From Isochrysis galbana (lineage: Eukaryota; Haptophyta; Isochrysidales; Isochrysidaceae), in NCBI GenBank assembly GCA_018136815.1, contig CM030934.1, forward strand, positions 4,971,587 to 5,035,586: a stretch of 64,000 nucleotides of DNA, read 5' to 3'. Made by a program: the position numbers and the translations under genes. Shown here in pieces: positions 30,272-41,899 of this stretch (its first letter is position 1; each line of letters opens with the position of its first letter). The notes under the pieces were generated by a model, which searched no databases, had not been told where the DNA came from, and saw only the letters and a list, made by a program, of their open reading frames with translations.

Positions 30272-33200
30272 TTACCGACCGCCCCTACCCCCATCGCCGC
30301 GACGATACACGTGGCCACCACCCCGCCCGTCCACACCTCCTCCCCTTCCGCCGTTGTTTTTGTTCGTGGCCTTTGAGGGCGCTGCTCGCTTATGCGACTC
30401 GCCCGCTGCAATCTTTTGTTGAAGCACTCCACGAAGCCGCTCGCGTCGCGCTACTTCCTCGCGATCTCGCGACCAAGGCAAAGCACCGTGCGCTTGCTGT
30501 GTTGAGTTTGGCTTGGAAGATGAGCCACCGGCACCAATGGACGCTCCGCCGAATTCGGCCAGGACGGCGTCAAAGTCTTCCCTCTCTTCATCACCTCCAG
30601 CCTCGTGCTTGCTGGCGTCAGTGCTTTGCTTCTTTGTCTTCCGTTTGGCCTTTTTGGCACCCGCCGCAGCGCGCTTGGCCATCTCCCGCTCCTCGGCACG
30701 TCTCGCAGCCTCGAGCGAGCCGCCAACAGCTGCAGCCGCGGCAATAGCGCGCTGCCGCTCAGTACGCTCCGCGTGCAAGGCGCGAAGGTCGAGGATATCG
30801 CTGCTGCTGCCGGCGCCGCTTGCGCCTCTAGCTGATGACCCGCTCGGAACGATATAGGCAGCTCTAGCTCCGGTGCATTCGGCTTCGGGCTCCACATCGC
30901 TGGCTGCAGCCAGCGGAAGTGTCGGGGTCGTCTCATTGAGGAGCATTTGGAATTCCCTCTGATTCGATTGGATGAGGAGGATAAGATGCGGGTGGAAGCG
31001 CGAAAGCTCGACGAGGAGAGGCTGCAAGCGCGAGGGATCCTTGCGCGCGATAGCCACGACCTCGACGAGTTCAGGCGAGGCGCGCATCTGCTCCATGGGA
31101 GTCTCATCTGCGAGAGAGTGTGTTGCTGCATTGGAGGTTGAGCAATTGGCCGCCGAATTGCTCTCCACTTCCAATCCCGGGAGATCGGCGTCACCCTTGA
31201 CGGGCTGGTCTGCCTCCCCGTATCTTGCGTCCTCGATCGCTTCCTCGTAATAGCTGTCGTCCCCAACGCTTTCTAGCCCCGCCTCCGCGCCTGCTTCCAA
31301 CGACGCTTCCATCGCAACAGCACCATTTACCTCGTCTTTTGGCGACGGCGACACTTCTTTTGGCGACGGCAACTGAGTTGCTGCCGGTGGCTCCCATCCT
31401 GGCTTCGTGAGAACAAGTCGGCGCTTGCGTCCCTCTCCGGTAGACTCGTGGTCGACCCCCATCTCCTCGCAAAGACGGTGGGCAATCATCCGCTCGAAGG
31501 AGGTGAGCTCGGTACCCATCTGTATCCTCCCTACGGATGCATCCGACAAGAAAGCCAGGAGCCTTGCACGTAGCGAACGCTCAACTTCAGCCTCTTCCTT
31601 GTCTTCACGACGGGGATGACCGGGTCGCCCGCCTTTGCCATCAGCGTTTCCTGACGCTCCTTTGCGCGCCGACGATTGCGAGATTGAAGGGCCAGCACCG
31701 TAATCAAAGCCAGTGCGCACCTCGCCGTGAGCAGAGAGATAGTCGAAAAGGCGTCGAAGGAAAGGGTGGCGAGAAGCTGTGGAGGAATCACCAATAAGGG
31801 CCACCTGGAGATACAGTTAGGCGCAAGGATGGCATACGAGCACCACTCACCAACCGATCACATGGACGGGCTTGCAGCCGGGCGCACCCAATCGGAAATC
31901 AGTTCCGAGCACGAACACGCACCTGTCTCCTCGCGCGCGTCACTGCGACGTTCATCCGCCGATCTTCGCTCAGGAAGCCTACATCGCCCTTTGGGTTAGA
32001 TCGTACCAAGGAAATTATGATCACCTACAGAAGAGGAACAGATTCAGCTAGCAAAGCAAGCTTCCCTGCCTTGGTGCATTGAGCGCGCTGCCCAGCACTG
32101 CAAAATGGCATGGCGGACGTTATGAGAGGAGAACGGAAATTTGGGCTCACCTCCTTCTCCCTCCCTTGGAAGCCATCGACCGTGCCAATTTCAAGCCGTC
32201 CACCTCGATCCCCTTCTGAGGCAACTTTACCCGACCCTTCGGACGAGGAAATAGCTCTCCCGCCGACGGACCCGCTAGCACCTGTGTCTAGAGGCGCATC
32301 CTCCGCCTTTGCAATATCCTCACCACCGCCCTTCCAAAGCAAGTCTCGTAAGAGCTCGACTTGTGCATTGTAAGGAGTAATGACTCCAATCTGGCTATCG
32401 GAGACGCCGCTGGAGCGAAGCTCGTCCACGTAGGCACGGACGATCTCCGCTTCGGCGGCATTGCTACGCGAGACAGAGAGCACCTCGGAGAGGGCGGGAG
32501 GGGTCGAGAAGGATTTCGGGCCGTCGATCCGAGTGGCACTGGCCGAGTCCGCTGCTATCAGGGATTCGTCCTCCTCGCAGTCACACCCTGCCGTGTCGAT
32601 GAGCATGAGCGGCGCAACCGTGACGTCCGATTCCACAACACTGGGTAGACCGGACAGGGTGTGCGATGCCACCGATGAATGAGCTGTCAGCTTCCCACCG
32701 TACAACTCGTCGCTGGCCCATCTGTGAGGTGCGAAACATGTGGCGAAGCATGTAGACTAAAAGATACTTGGGGAGGGGATCGCGATCCGTCGGAAGCCCA
32801 CGATTGGCCAGAACTCACTAGTGGACGCGATCCAGATCGTGGGCATCGCCACAGTTCACTTGACTTATATATTGATCTTGCTCTCGAACGTGGCCCCTAT
32901 TATTCACCCCGACTCGAACTCCAGCTTCCCACCTGCAAATTGCGGCATGCATGCGGTACTGCTCGGTGAGCATCACGCCGAGTCCTGGATGTTGTTCAAG
33001 TAGCCTCTCGAACAAAGTGATCCCCAGCCCCTTGGCTGCTGCCTCTGCGCTTTTGACGACTGGCGGAAGCTGCCGATGGTCTCCCGCGAGGACGGCGCGG
33101 CGCCCACGTAGCAGCGGCACCCAGCACGATGCCTCGAGGGCCTGTGCGAGGCCGAAGGGCAAGGGGGCAAGGATTTCAGCACTTCAGCAAGGTCACAAGA

Positions 33201-34473
33201 CACGAGCAATAGTTATTGCCGGGCATGTCGCCCTTGGGCTCCCGATGTGGCTCCCGGACAATATCATCTTTCGTTGAGCCATCTTCACAAACTGCCAACG
33301 GAGAGCCTCCTGCTTTCAGACACCCGCGCTTTCACTGCCCACCTGTGCAGCCTCGTCGATCACCACTAGGTCGAAGGCGTGATCAGGTGGCAGGGCATCA
33401 AACGCACGGTCGGCAGCGCCGGTGTTGGTAGCCAGTACCACCTGTGCTCCCGACAACAACTCCTTGACCGCCTTGATCTGACGCGAGGTCAGCTCTCCCC
33501 GCAGCGTCTTGACCTCCGCCCGGAGCCGTGCACGTGTACCTTTGGAGCGCTCCCCCAAGAGCTTCCTCCTCGCCTCCACTAACTCGTCCCGCACATCGGC
33601 CACGATGGCGGCCGCATCGGACCGGCTCATCCGAGCGTCGAGCGATGCCGACAGGACAGCGGGATGCAGTCGCGCGGGATGACCAACTCTGACGAGGGAG
33701 GGAGGGCGCGGGGATGCGAGCAACCGCTCGGCCATGTTGTCCACCGCGATATTCGACGCGGCACACGCGAGCACGCGCTCGCCCCGAGCAGTGGCCTGCA
33801 GAATGAGCTCGACCACCGCAGTTGTCTTGCCTGTGCCGGGAGGCCCATGGATCAGGCACACGGGAGATGCAGCAAGGCCAAACGAGACTGCGGCCCGCTG
33901 GCCCTCGTTGAGGCCTTGGTTGCGACAAGCGTGGAGCGGCAGTGGCACCGGCGGCTGCGGCGGCACAAGCGCCTCTGCCGCCCGACCCCCTTCGCCGCCA
34001 AGCAGCGCGCTCACGACTAGCGATGCGGCGGTGCTGACCGACCCATCGGCGATTGCTGAGAGCGCCTTGTCGATGCGGCGGTAGGTGACCTCGTTGTGCA
34101 TGAGCAGGAGAAGGAGCGGCTCCTGCAACCCGGTTTCGGGCATCTCCTCTATTGCGACGACGACGCTTGTCCCGCCGAGCTTCGTGAGTGTGCCATGCGT
34201 CACCTGCTCGGCTCCGCCACCGACAGGTCGGAGCGCGACGGCGGCACCGGGAGAGAGACGCGTGGGTGGGAGCGGGCGTCCGCCGGCGGGCTTGAGCGTG
34301 AGCATTGTGCGCCCGTATAGCCCGGTCTCGACACCGTGCAGACGTAGGTTGGCCAGTCCTACCCCGCGGCGCTCGATCTCTCGCGGTGCGAGGCCGGCAC
34401 ACCCCTCAACATGCTCGCGGCGCTCCTCCTCGCGCTCAAGAGAGAGGAGCGAGCGAGCAGTGGGCACGTCCAT
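30272..34473 (-). CDS. IGHMBP2/SMUBP-2-type SF1B helicase with R3H and XPC-binding-like domains, 5 exons
   Basis: Exons on minus: 34473-33343, 33141-32933, 32721-32151, 32024-31923, 31804-30272, all GT-AG and in phase; ~1181 residues. All SF1B motifs are present in order: Walker [10 protein letters not shown] (~211), Walker B VIDEAAQ (exon 1 end), GDHRQLPP (~396), QYRMH (~440), [47 protein letters not shown], then [15 protein letters not shown]. These are 5'-3' RNA/DNA helicases of the UPF1 group. Residues ~749-805 are an R3H domain ([20 protein letters not shown]), as in human IGHMBP2. Residues ~907-963 match the Rad23/HHR23 XPC-binding fold: [41 protein letters not shown]. The C-terminus is Lys-rich with an RGG tail. 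The XPC-binding-like part is new to me in this family and suggests a repair or proteasome-shuttle partner. Confidence 0.9.
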
Positions 34474-34775
34474 TGGTCGGAAGACGAGCCGGCGGGAGGG
34501 CGAGTGAAGGGCACGAGAGGGCGGGAGAGAGGCCAGGAGGGCGGACGAGCAGGGGGGGAGAGGAGAGGGATGGAGGGTGAGAGAGAGGGAGGAAGAGAGA
34601 GAGGGGGGTGTGAGAGAGGGAGGGTGAGACGAAGGGAGGGTGAGAGAGAGGGGAGGGAAGGAGGGGAGGGAGAGAGGAGGGGCTCCCGCTCGCCCCCTAC
34701 GCCGGCGCGCAGACGGGTCAGTCGAGTCCCTCGCCAAGAGGTCTTTAGATGCCAACCACTTCTACTCCGGAATAG

Positions 34776-35279
34776 ACTACTCTATATACTCTAGAGTAGA
34801 GCTACTAACTAACCAATTGTATTGTAGAGTAGCGATGCGCAATGCATTTGCGAGTCCCCATCGTCCCATCCTCCAGAATCCAGCATCCAGCATCCTGGAG
34901 GTATGTTTTGGTATAATACGACTGAATCTATATCTTCAAGCCCCTCTAGCCCACACGACGTCACCTCTAGCCTCTCTAATCGCCACAACCACAACCACAA
35001 CACTAACGACACTAGTAGATTGGTTCCACTACTCTATATACTCTAGAGTAGAGCTACTAACTAACCAATTGTATTGTAGAGTAGCGATGCGCAATGCATT
35101 TGCGAGTCCCCATCGTCCCATCCTCTAGAATCCAGCATCCAGCATCCTGGAGGTATGTTTTGGTATAATACGACTGAATCTATATCTTCAAGCCCCTCTA
35201 GCCCACACGACGTCACCTCTAGCCTCTCTAATCGCCACAACCACAACCACAACACTAACGACACTAGTAGATTGGTTCC
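34776..35279 (+). repeat. 252-bp tandem duplication
   Basis: Two head-to-tail copies, 34776-35027 and 35028-35279, start ACTACTCTATATACTCTAGA. They are nearly identical; I see one difference (CCTCCAGAAT against CCTCTAGAAT). Each contains the palindrome TACTCTAGAGTA and a C/A-rich (CACAAC)n patch. The near-identity implies a recent duplication. Confidence 0.9.
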
Positions 35280-36130
35280 AGTAACCAGTAAATCACATAT
35301 CACGTACTTGGAGTACATAGGTGGCGTTCCGTCGAATATGGGACACAACTAAAGTTGAAGCCATGGTCCGTTTACAATAATACTCGAATGTGTGTAAACA
35401 TAACACTATAATTGAGTCCACGATCCACGATTTGGTCAGTTGCACGCGATGTGCGACACTGGACAGGGTGTGATGAGTGATGAAGGGCTGTGGCTGCTGT
35501 GAATGTTGGTGTGGAGGGGCTGTGCATGGTAGTAACATGTGACATGTGAAGTACAAATGGAGGAGGGCGCAGGAGATGGAGGGAGGTCGTTTGCCTTCAT
35601 TTGTCATTTGGTACCCCTCGTTTCCAAATACGCGATGCGCCGCTCCCGGCACAGAAAATCTTCTAGTATAATTTGAGCAAAGGCACCCACCTCACAGTGC
35701 TCAGCCATGTCTAAAAATGGAATGTCGCCTGATGATATAGTACTCAAGCGAGTGCAATGGATCATAAGAAAGATGGACGAGAACTTTGAAAAATTCATCA
35801 CACCTCTCTTTCCGCCATATGCCAATTCTAAATCTGCCATGCAGGTTATGTGGCGGAAGCATTGGACGACATCAGTCCGCCGCCGCCGGTTGGGGTCAAC
35901 CTGTCCAACCCAAAGTTTTCGACGTACACTGTCGAATGCAAGTGCTTATTCCATTCATTAAATTTCAAGCACAATACGAACATTAAAGACACCTCACTTA
36001 CACGCCATTTGCGAGATTGATAAATCATTCAAAATGGTTTATATGAGACACACTCTCTTGAGCAAGAAATTCACTGAGAAAACAATCATCGATATGAGTT
36101 AAGGTGTGGAACTGTCGAACACGCGATGAC
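35280..36130. other. AT-richer island with an unassigned ORF
   Basis: The plus-strand frame at 35707-35961 begins MSKNGMSPDDIVLKRVQWII and RKMDENFEKFITPLFPPYAN, with Lys/Asn-rich composition unlike the host genes. 35588-35612 (minus) carries a word matching the arms of the inverted repeat at 48937-48988 of the virus-like island. This may be a remnant of a related element. No family recognised. Confidence 0.3.
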
Positions 36131-36339
36131 TACAGGCTCATAGGCAGAGGGCCGTTCGACCGAGCCGGCAGCTGACGCGGCCGTAGAAGGTTCGTTGATT
36201 GCTGCTTGCGGGAAGATGTCTGAAAGGTCATAGTAGGAGTCGGGTCTGAATGAAAGTGTCTGCCATCGAGCGCTGCAAGCGACGAGGTAGAATGAGGGTC
36301 GGAGGAGGGCGACGCGTGGCGTCGGAGAGTAGAGACGAG

Positions 36340-36622
36340 GCTAGCTAGCGAGCTAGTGGCAGAGAGAGAGAATGAGAATGAGAGCTTCTTAGGTCCGAGA
36401 GGGAGAAGGCGGTGAGCCCCGGCGGGCCGAGCACCGCGCTCAGCGCCCTCAGCGTCTTGCGCGCCACGTCGGTCGTCCACTGCGGCTCGCGCTCAGCGAG
36501 CGCGAGGGCGGCGCCCAGGACGCGATGGGCCGCACCCGCGCACTCGAATGAGAGCCGCGCCTCGCGCGGCGCGCGGCGCACGACCAAGTCGAGGGTGCAC
36601 AGCGTCCACGACGGGGTGAGTT
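36340..36622 (-). pseudogene. Exon-like fragment of unassigned gene
   Basis: In the minus direction a GC-rich stretch encodes WTLCTLDLVVRRAPREARLS, FECAGAAHRVLGAALALAER and VARKTLRALSAVLGPPGLTA, which looks like globular protein. It has no start of its own at the front and meets low-complexity DNA at the end. It may be one exon of a gene I cannot complete or a gene fragment. Confidence 0.3.
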
Positions 36623-36714
36623 CTAATTTCTATATACATTTCACGGGGCAATTGTAAAAAAACAACCAAACCTGAGGTTGCAGCCTCTTTTGACCTTTGA
36701 CCTCAAAAAACCAG

Positions 36715-36945
36715 CATTAATGCCTTTCGCCTTTCGCCCCCGATAGCTATTGGGGGATTGGGGGCCGACCTTAAAACGCGATAGCTCCCCGGGGGACGTA
36801 AAATCTCCCATTAGCCCTCGGGGGATTTTCTCAGTCCCCCGGTAGCTCTCGGTGGGGCTGTTGGCGATCGGGAGAAAATTTCCCCCCGATAGCTCCTGGG
36901 GGCCCCCGAGAGCTCCTGGGGGGCGTTGGCTCCTGGGGGGTAACA
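36715..36945 (+). repeat. Degenerate array of CCCCCGATAGCTCCTGGGGG-type units
   Basis: At least six imperfect units with a C-rich arm, a core like GATAGCT, GGTAGCT or GAGAGCT, and a G-rich arm occur over 230 bases. Examples are near 36738, 36779, 36838, 36889 and 36905. Each unit can fold on itself. Confidence 0.6.
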
Positions 36946-37163
36946 TAGATAGAGTTGTTTGCGGACCCTCTATGTGACGTAGATATGTGGTCCCCTATTG
37001 TACAATATTGTATTCTAAATTTGTGGACGCTGTTCAAGTAGTGTTTGTGTTTGTGCGCGGTGAGAGAGGAGGAGGGGAGAGGAGAGAAGAGAAAGAGAGA
37101 GAGAGGAGAGGTGAAACAGAGGAAGAAGGGGAGAGGGGAACGGGAACGGGGGAGCAGAGAGGA

Positions 37164-38210
37164 ATGAGGCGGAGCAAGCCGCTTCGCGCCTGTCTGTTTG
37201 TCGGGCTCGTCCGCTCGTCGGGCGGCTCACGCTCTTTCTCGTCGGTCTCCGCCCCTTCCCTCCTCTCCAGTATCGAGCACATCTCCACCGAGTACGATGC
37301 TCTCCTCCTCGATCAGTTCGGAGTGCTCCACGACGGCAAGGAGGCGTTGCCAGGCGCGAGGGAGTGCTACGAGCGCCTCACTGCTCAGCGGAAGAAGATG
37401 GCCGTCCTCTCCAACACGAGCCGCCGACGCGCCTTCGCCATCTCCAAGCTACCGCAGCTGGGGTTCGATCCCAGAGCGCTCACCGCCTTCATCTGCTCGG
37501 GAGAGCAGGCGTGGAACCACATGGTTGAGCAGCGGAGCGGGCAGTCAGCTCTCTGGATCTCGTGGGCAGAGGACTTCCAGGCTTGGGACCCGGCCTACCT
37601 CGACGGCACGAATGTTAAGCTAGCTCCGGCGTCGGAGGCCGACTTCCTGCTCTGCCATGGCTCAATGGCCCTTCGCGACGGCAAAGGAGTCGTACTGACG
37701 CATATGCTACGATCGGGCATCTTGCCACCCGCACTGGAGGAGCAGCTCCGAGTCGGCGTCGAGCGCAACTTGCCCATGGTGTGCGCGAACCCCGACCTGC
37801 ACGTCGTACTCCCCGATGGCTCTCGCGGCCATATGCCCGGCCTGATCGCGCAGCGCTACCTCGAGCTCGGCGGTCAGCTCATCGAGTTTGGGAAGCCTCA
37901 CACCGCGGCGTTTGAGGCAGCACTGGCTGAGCTAGGACCTGACATCAAGCGCGAGCGCGTGCTGCATATCGGTGACTCTCTCGAGCACGATATTGCCGGT
38001 GCAAACGCAGCGGGCATCCATTCCCTCTTTGTGTGCGGAGGGGTCCACGCCGAGGAGTTGAGGCAAATACGAGAGCAACTCGGGGAGGACACGGATGCCG
38101 AGGGGCGAAGGGATGGCGACGCCATGCCAGTATCACAAGCACAACTTAATGAGCTGTTCCGTAGGTATGGGGTGCAACCAACTCACTCTACACCTATGCT
38201 CCGATGGTGA
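37164..38210 (+). CDS. HAD-superfamily hydrolase of NagD/TIGR01459 type, organelle-targeted
   Basis: 348 residues from the ATG at 37164 (MRRSKPLRACLFVGLVRSSG). The leader is basic and Ser-rich, suggesting mitochondrial or plastid import; the frame upstream is Glu/Arg low-complexity and is rejected. HAD motif I is DALLLDQFGVLHDG near residue 45-58, but the nucleophile position reads D-Q-F rather than D-x-D, as is typical of this subgroup. Motif II is LSNTSRR near 82. The class II cap follows. Motif III is GKPHTAAF near 245 and motif IV is HIGDSLEHDIAGANAAGI near 270. Relatives hydrolyse small phosphate esters such as sugar or nucleotide monophosphates; the substrate here is unknown. No intron. 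Confidence 0.85.
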   Translation: MRRSKPLRACLFVGLVRSSGGSRSFSSVSAPSLLSSIEHISTEYDALLLDQFGVLHDGKEALPGARECYERLTAQRKKMAVLSNTSRRRAFAISKLPQLGFDPRALTAFICSGEQAWNHMVEQRSGQSALWISWAEDFQAWDPAYLDGTNVKLAPASEADFLLCHGSMALRDGKGVVLTHMLRSGILPPALEEQLRVGVERNLPMVCANPDLHVVLPDGSRGHMPGLIAQRYLELGGQLIEFGKPHTAAFEAALAELGPDIKRERVLHIGDSLEHDIAGANAAGIHSLFVCGGVHAEELRQIREQLGEDTDAEGRRDGDAMPVSQAQLNELFRRYGVQPTHSTPMLRW

Positions 38211-39289
38211 GTTCCAGTCGCATCAGACTGAGATGCATGACCGATGTCGTGTCGGGGCCACGCAGTACAGTCGTATGCATCGGTCTAAGGGTGAGAGCTT
38301 CTCCTACAACATCGAGCTGTATACACTGCGCCCTCATTGCTTTTAGCGTCTCCTTTCCATCAGGAGGCGTTACGCGACGCTTGGTCCGAGGGCCCTCATC
38401 TCCTTTGCACACCTTTTGGGTGCTGCGTTTTGGGCTTGTCGCGCCCTCCATGTGACAGCGCCCCTGAAACGCACCCGAGAGCGACTCTTGTGCGCACACC
38501 TCCCAGCCTGTGGCCAACGTGGCTCGGGATCGGGTCCGACACGCGGCACAGTGTGCTCCTTCCACTCGCCCGTACGCGACGCGCTGGTTCTAGTCCCATT
38601 AGCCAGCTACACCCATCTCACGCCGTCTTTCCCCATCTCCAGGTGTACAGCTGTTGTGCTCCACTAATGAGCTCGTTTTTTCTGTGTGCAGTTGCTGCTG
38701 TCATCCACCCATGCCATGCCTTCTGCGGCGTGATCCGTTGTCGCTCCCGCATGCCTCATGCCCGGTTGTGGTCATGCGCTACGAATCGATGTACGTGCAC
38801 GTATTAGATGGATTTTTATATATGAGGGTGTTGCGCATGGGCGCATGGCGTCTGCAGTTTTTGCCGTGCGCGGCCGTGGGGGCATGATGAGATGTGCGCA
38901 GCGCCCAAGTGAGAACCTAACTAACGGAAGGGGAGGTGCAAGCAGGTATGTGTGGGGATAAATGAACGCTTCTGGTCTGACGGAGAGAGGGAGAACGAGA
39001 GAGAGGGAGGGACCCTGGACCCTGGGAGGGAGAGAGAGCCCTAGCCCCAACGTTCTAGTCGCGCTTTTCCCGTGCGATGTGGCGTAGTGTGGGTGTTTTA
39101 TCCACTTGTTTTGTCTATTCGTGTATGGGCTTGACCAGAGAACCGCATCCGCAGCCCTTTGCACGCGGGCCGCGGGCGTGGAACCACTTTTAGGAGCGGC
39201 CACCGTGTGTAGCCAATATCTAGGCATTCCATATACTATATAATTTACTATTGACGCTCTTCCGAATATTGTCATGTAGTTAGTTGCCG
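38211..39289. other. Intergenic with a short piece of the dispersed repeat
   Basis: 38953-38982 (GGGGATAAATGAACGCTTCT then GGTCT) matches the right end of the repeats at 18820-19196 and 51472-51786. Otherwise nothing recognisable. Confidence 0.45.
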
Positions 39290-39304
39290 GTGCTAGTTTG
39301 AATA

Positions 39305-41899
39305 AAAAAATCTTAAAAACTAGCCGCTACCTGCACGGCGTGGGGCAGATTGCTGGTGCTACTCCTAACTACCCTCCCTTTCCTATCACACCCCTTTCCC
39401 CCCCCCCCGTTTCCTTTCCTAGCAACTGGAGGGGGGGGGGAGGCCGCGCGCGCTGCTTCGACCAGGGGCGTGAGATAGAGGGGGTAAGAGTGAGTGGAGT
39501 CCTTGTTTGGGTGTGTTTTACCGCCCCCCAAGGGGTCGGCACTCTGAAGAAACCTTCTTCTTAGTTCGGGGGGTTCATGTAATACTTCTGATGCCTAGTT
39601 CGGTAGCTATTTGCGCCAGATCGATAGAGATCTCCAGGTTAAAGTCTTTGTCTACTGAGTACAGCGGGGAAATCATTCTGCGCAGGTGTTTGTTGCTCGG
39701 GGCGTGAAGTCCAAGTCTTTCTCTCTGAGCTTTAAGGCGTTGGAAGAAGCCTACCTTCGCCTTGACCAGCCAATGGGACCTCGAGAATACGGCCATTAGG
39801 ATGGCTTTCGTCGATCTCGCCTCGGCGTTGCCGTAGTGCACGTTGTAAAAATCCGTCAGTATGTATCTCCATGCCAAGATTCCTAGGTATCCCGAGGAGG
39901 GGTGCGGTCTATCGACCTGGTAGCAGAACAACCGCTGTGCCGTCACGTGTTGCAATGTGTTTCGCGTTTCGAAAAGTTGCTCGATGTGTGCGAAGATTTG
40001 TTCCGTCGCGCGACAGCGCGCTAGGTGTGTGGACGACTCGGGGGCTTCCCCACAGAAGCGGCAGGTGGGTCGCCAGGAATCTGTTGGCCGTTGCGATCCG
40101 TCTATGAAGTATATGTTTAAAGTGTAAGTATGAGTCACGAGGTGTTAAGAAGTTGTATTTGTATAGTTGAGGCATCTGCTTCCACTTCTCTTTTAAGACG
40201 GGGAGTCTCTCCTCCCATCGGACGGTCGCTTTTTGTCGTTTGCTTTTCTTGCCCGCGAGGTAGGCGTTAGTTAGCGCTTTGACATCGCATTCCTCGAGCG
40301 TCTTTCGCGTACCTTTCAGCGTGTATTCTTGGGGTAGAGGATAAGCTGTGTCGGCCGGTCCGTCATATGCGCTGCCCCATTTGAGCGGGGTCCGCAATTC
40401 GGAGGACGAAGGCTGAGGATGAGCTATATCGTAGATATGGCCAACCTACTTTTATAAGTGGGGGTCAATGGGGGCCTCGCGCCCCCCCCTCTCCATCGCG
40501 GACACCCCCCGGGGTGGGCCCTTACAATCAACCCCAGCCCCTGCCCTTTGGCAGGGGCTGGGCAATCAACACTCTGGCCCAGACCCCTAGTGGGCGCGGG
40601 CCGAGACTCGCACTCCCACGCCCAGCATGGGCCTGCCCTCGAGCTGACTCCCCCCCCTCCCCTGGTCGCCAGGCATACAGAGGCCACTGGGAGGCTCCAA
40701 TGGCCAGCGTGGCAAGCGTGGGAGAGGCAGGGGGGGCCAGGGGCTGAGCCCCAGCCTCCACTGCCCCCTGAGCTGCCCTTGCTGGCCCTCTGGGAGCCCC
40801 CAAAGGCCCTCTGAGAGCAGGCCGTGGCGCGCCGCATGGCGACGCGCCGCAGGGAGAGGGGCGGAGGAGAATGGAGAGAGGGAGAGGGGGGAATTTGCGC
40901 CCCCCCCGATGGAGTGCGGTAAGAAACGGGCCCCGTTTGCGTTAGCAAACGGGCGAAGGGGGGCGGCTGGCGACAGGAGGGGCGAGAAGAAGGGAGTGGC
41001 TCAAGACGTCCCTGTGGCAGGTATCGGGGGGCGCAGTCATTTATTTCTTCGAGGACTGCTCGCGGCGCGAGCTGTAAGGGCCGTTCTGCTTCACGACGAG
41101 AGGTCCCTCCCCCCCCCCCCCGTGTTTTTCCCCGGAGAGTCGGCCGGCGTCGACCGGTCCGCCTCAATGGGTTTTCCCTCATTGTAACTTGTGGGGAGTT
41201 ATAATGGGAGCCGGGGGTTTGCGAGGGGGGAGATTTGAAGGGATGCATTGGTGTATGTGTCTGTGCCATCACTTCAAGGCGTGCGGGCAAGTGCGCTGAG
41301 GGGTGTCGTGATAGTACCGGGCTAGTGGGAGTAGTGGTACTAACGCTCAGTTGTTTTATATTATATATCGTAGATATGGGGCTCCCCCATTACATTTAGA
41401 CGCACTTCGTAGTACACGCCCCTTTTAAGAAGGTAGTGTCTACCCGTATCGTTCGCCCGTATGTCTCCCAGGCTATGTGCGTCTGTGCGTCCGGGTTTTC
41501 CGGCGGCTCGAGGCCTTCCTCTTCCCTCACAGGTCGGGGCCTCTTAGCTGTCCCCTTTAACAGCTCTATGTATGTGGTGGTGGGTTTCGCGAGCGCTCCG
41601 GCCGCCCATTTTACGATTTTATCCCATGATCGCAGGAAAGGTGTAACCGCCAAATAGTTCCTCCTGTGACGGATCCATGCTGAGTCAGGGGGCAAATAGG
41701 CAGCGCATTCGTCTTTAGCATAGAAGTTTCCCGTTGCCGGGTTCAGCGTGTTGTGCGTCACCACCGTTTGTAAGGCCTCCCACTTTTGCCTTGTGTGAAT
41801 GGTGAAGAGCCGGCCCGTTGGGGCGTCGTGACTGCGGTGGGCTGGGAGGTGGGAGGCGGCGCGGCGCGCTCCATCGCTAAAACTATAACGATAGTTTTA
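39305..41899 (-). mobile_element. Element G: LINE derivative, 5' module fused to ORF2 C-terminus, split by element F
   Basis: Flanked by a perfect 15-base duplication, GTGCTAGTTTGAATA, at 39290-39304 and 41900-41914. In the minus direction it starts with TAAAACTAT-CGTT-ATAGTTTTA and GCGATGGAGCGCGCCG. It encodes MERAAPPPTSQPTAV for only some 20 codons, then passes directly into the ORF2 C-terminal region (TRQKWEALQTVVTHNTLNPA, then KDECAAYLPPDSAWIRHRRN). After element F the frame resumes with the zinc knuckle CRFCGEAPESSTHLARC and the region ending ATELGIRSIT. The 3' tail is T-rich on the sense strand (AAGATTTTTT). Endonuclease and reverse transcriptase are missing, so the middle of the element has been lost while both ends remain. 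Confidence 0.75.
40441..41363 (+). mobile_element. Element F: non-autonomous retroelement inserted in element G
   Basis: Lies between perfect 16-base duplications TATATCGTAGATATGG at 40425-40440 and 41364-41379. It opens CCAACCTACTTTTATAAGTG, giving CTACTT-TTAT-AAGTGG with one wobble pair. Next come CAATGG and the second hairpin GGGGGC-CTCGC-GCCCCC. The body aligns with elements A and I (for example CTGCCCCCTGAGCTGCCCTT). It ends TTGTTTTATATTA, T-rich. Its insertion is opposite in orientation to element G and must be younger than it. Confidence 0.85.

Noticed and set aside
30272-31804. Separate gene starting at 31804
   Set aside because: The frame begins with GTG directly after a splice acceptor and continues helicase sequence ([15 protein letters not shown]); it is the last exon of the helicase.
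36987-37163. 59-residue upstream extension of the HAD phosphatase
   Set aside because: Mostly Glu/Arg repeats from purine-rich DNA; the ATG at 37164 gives a normal targeting leader.
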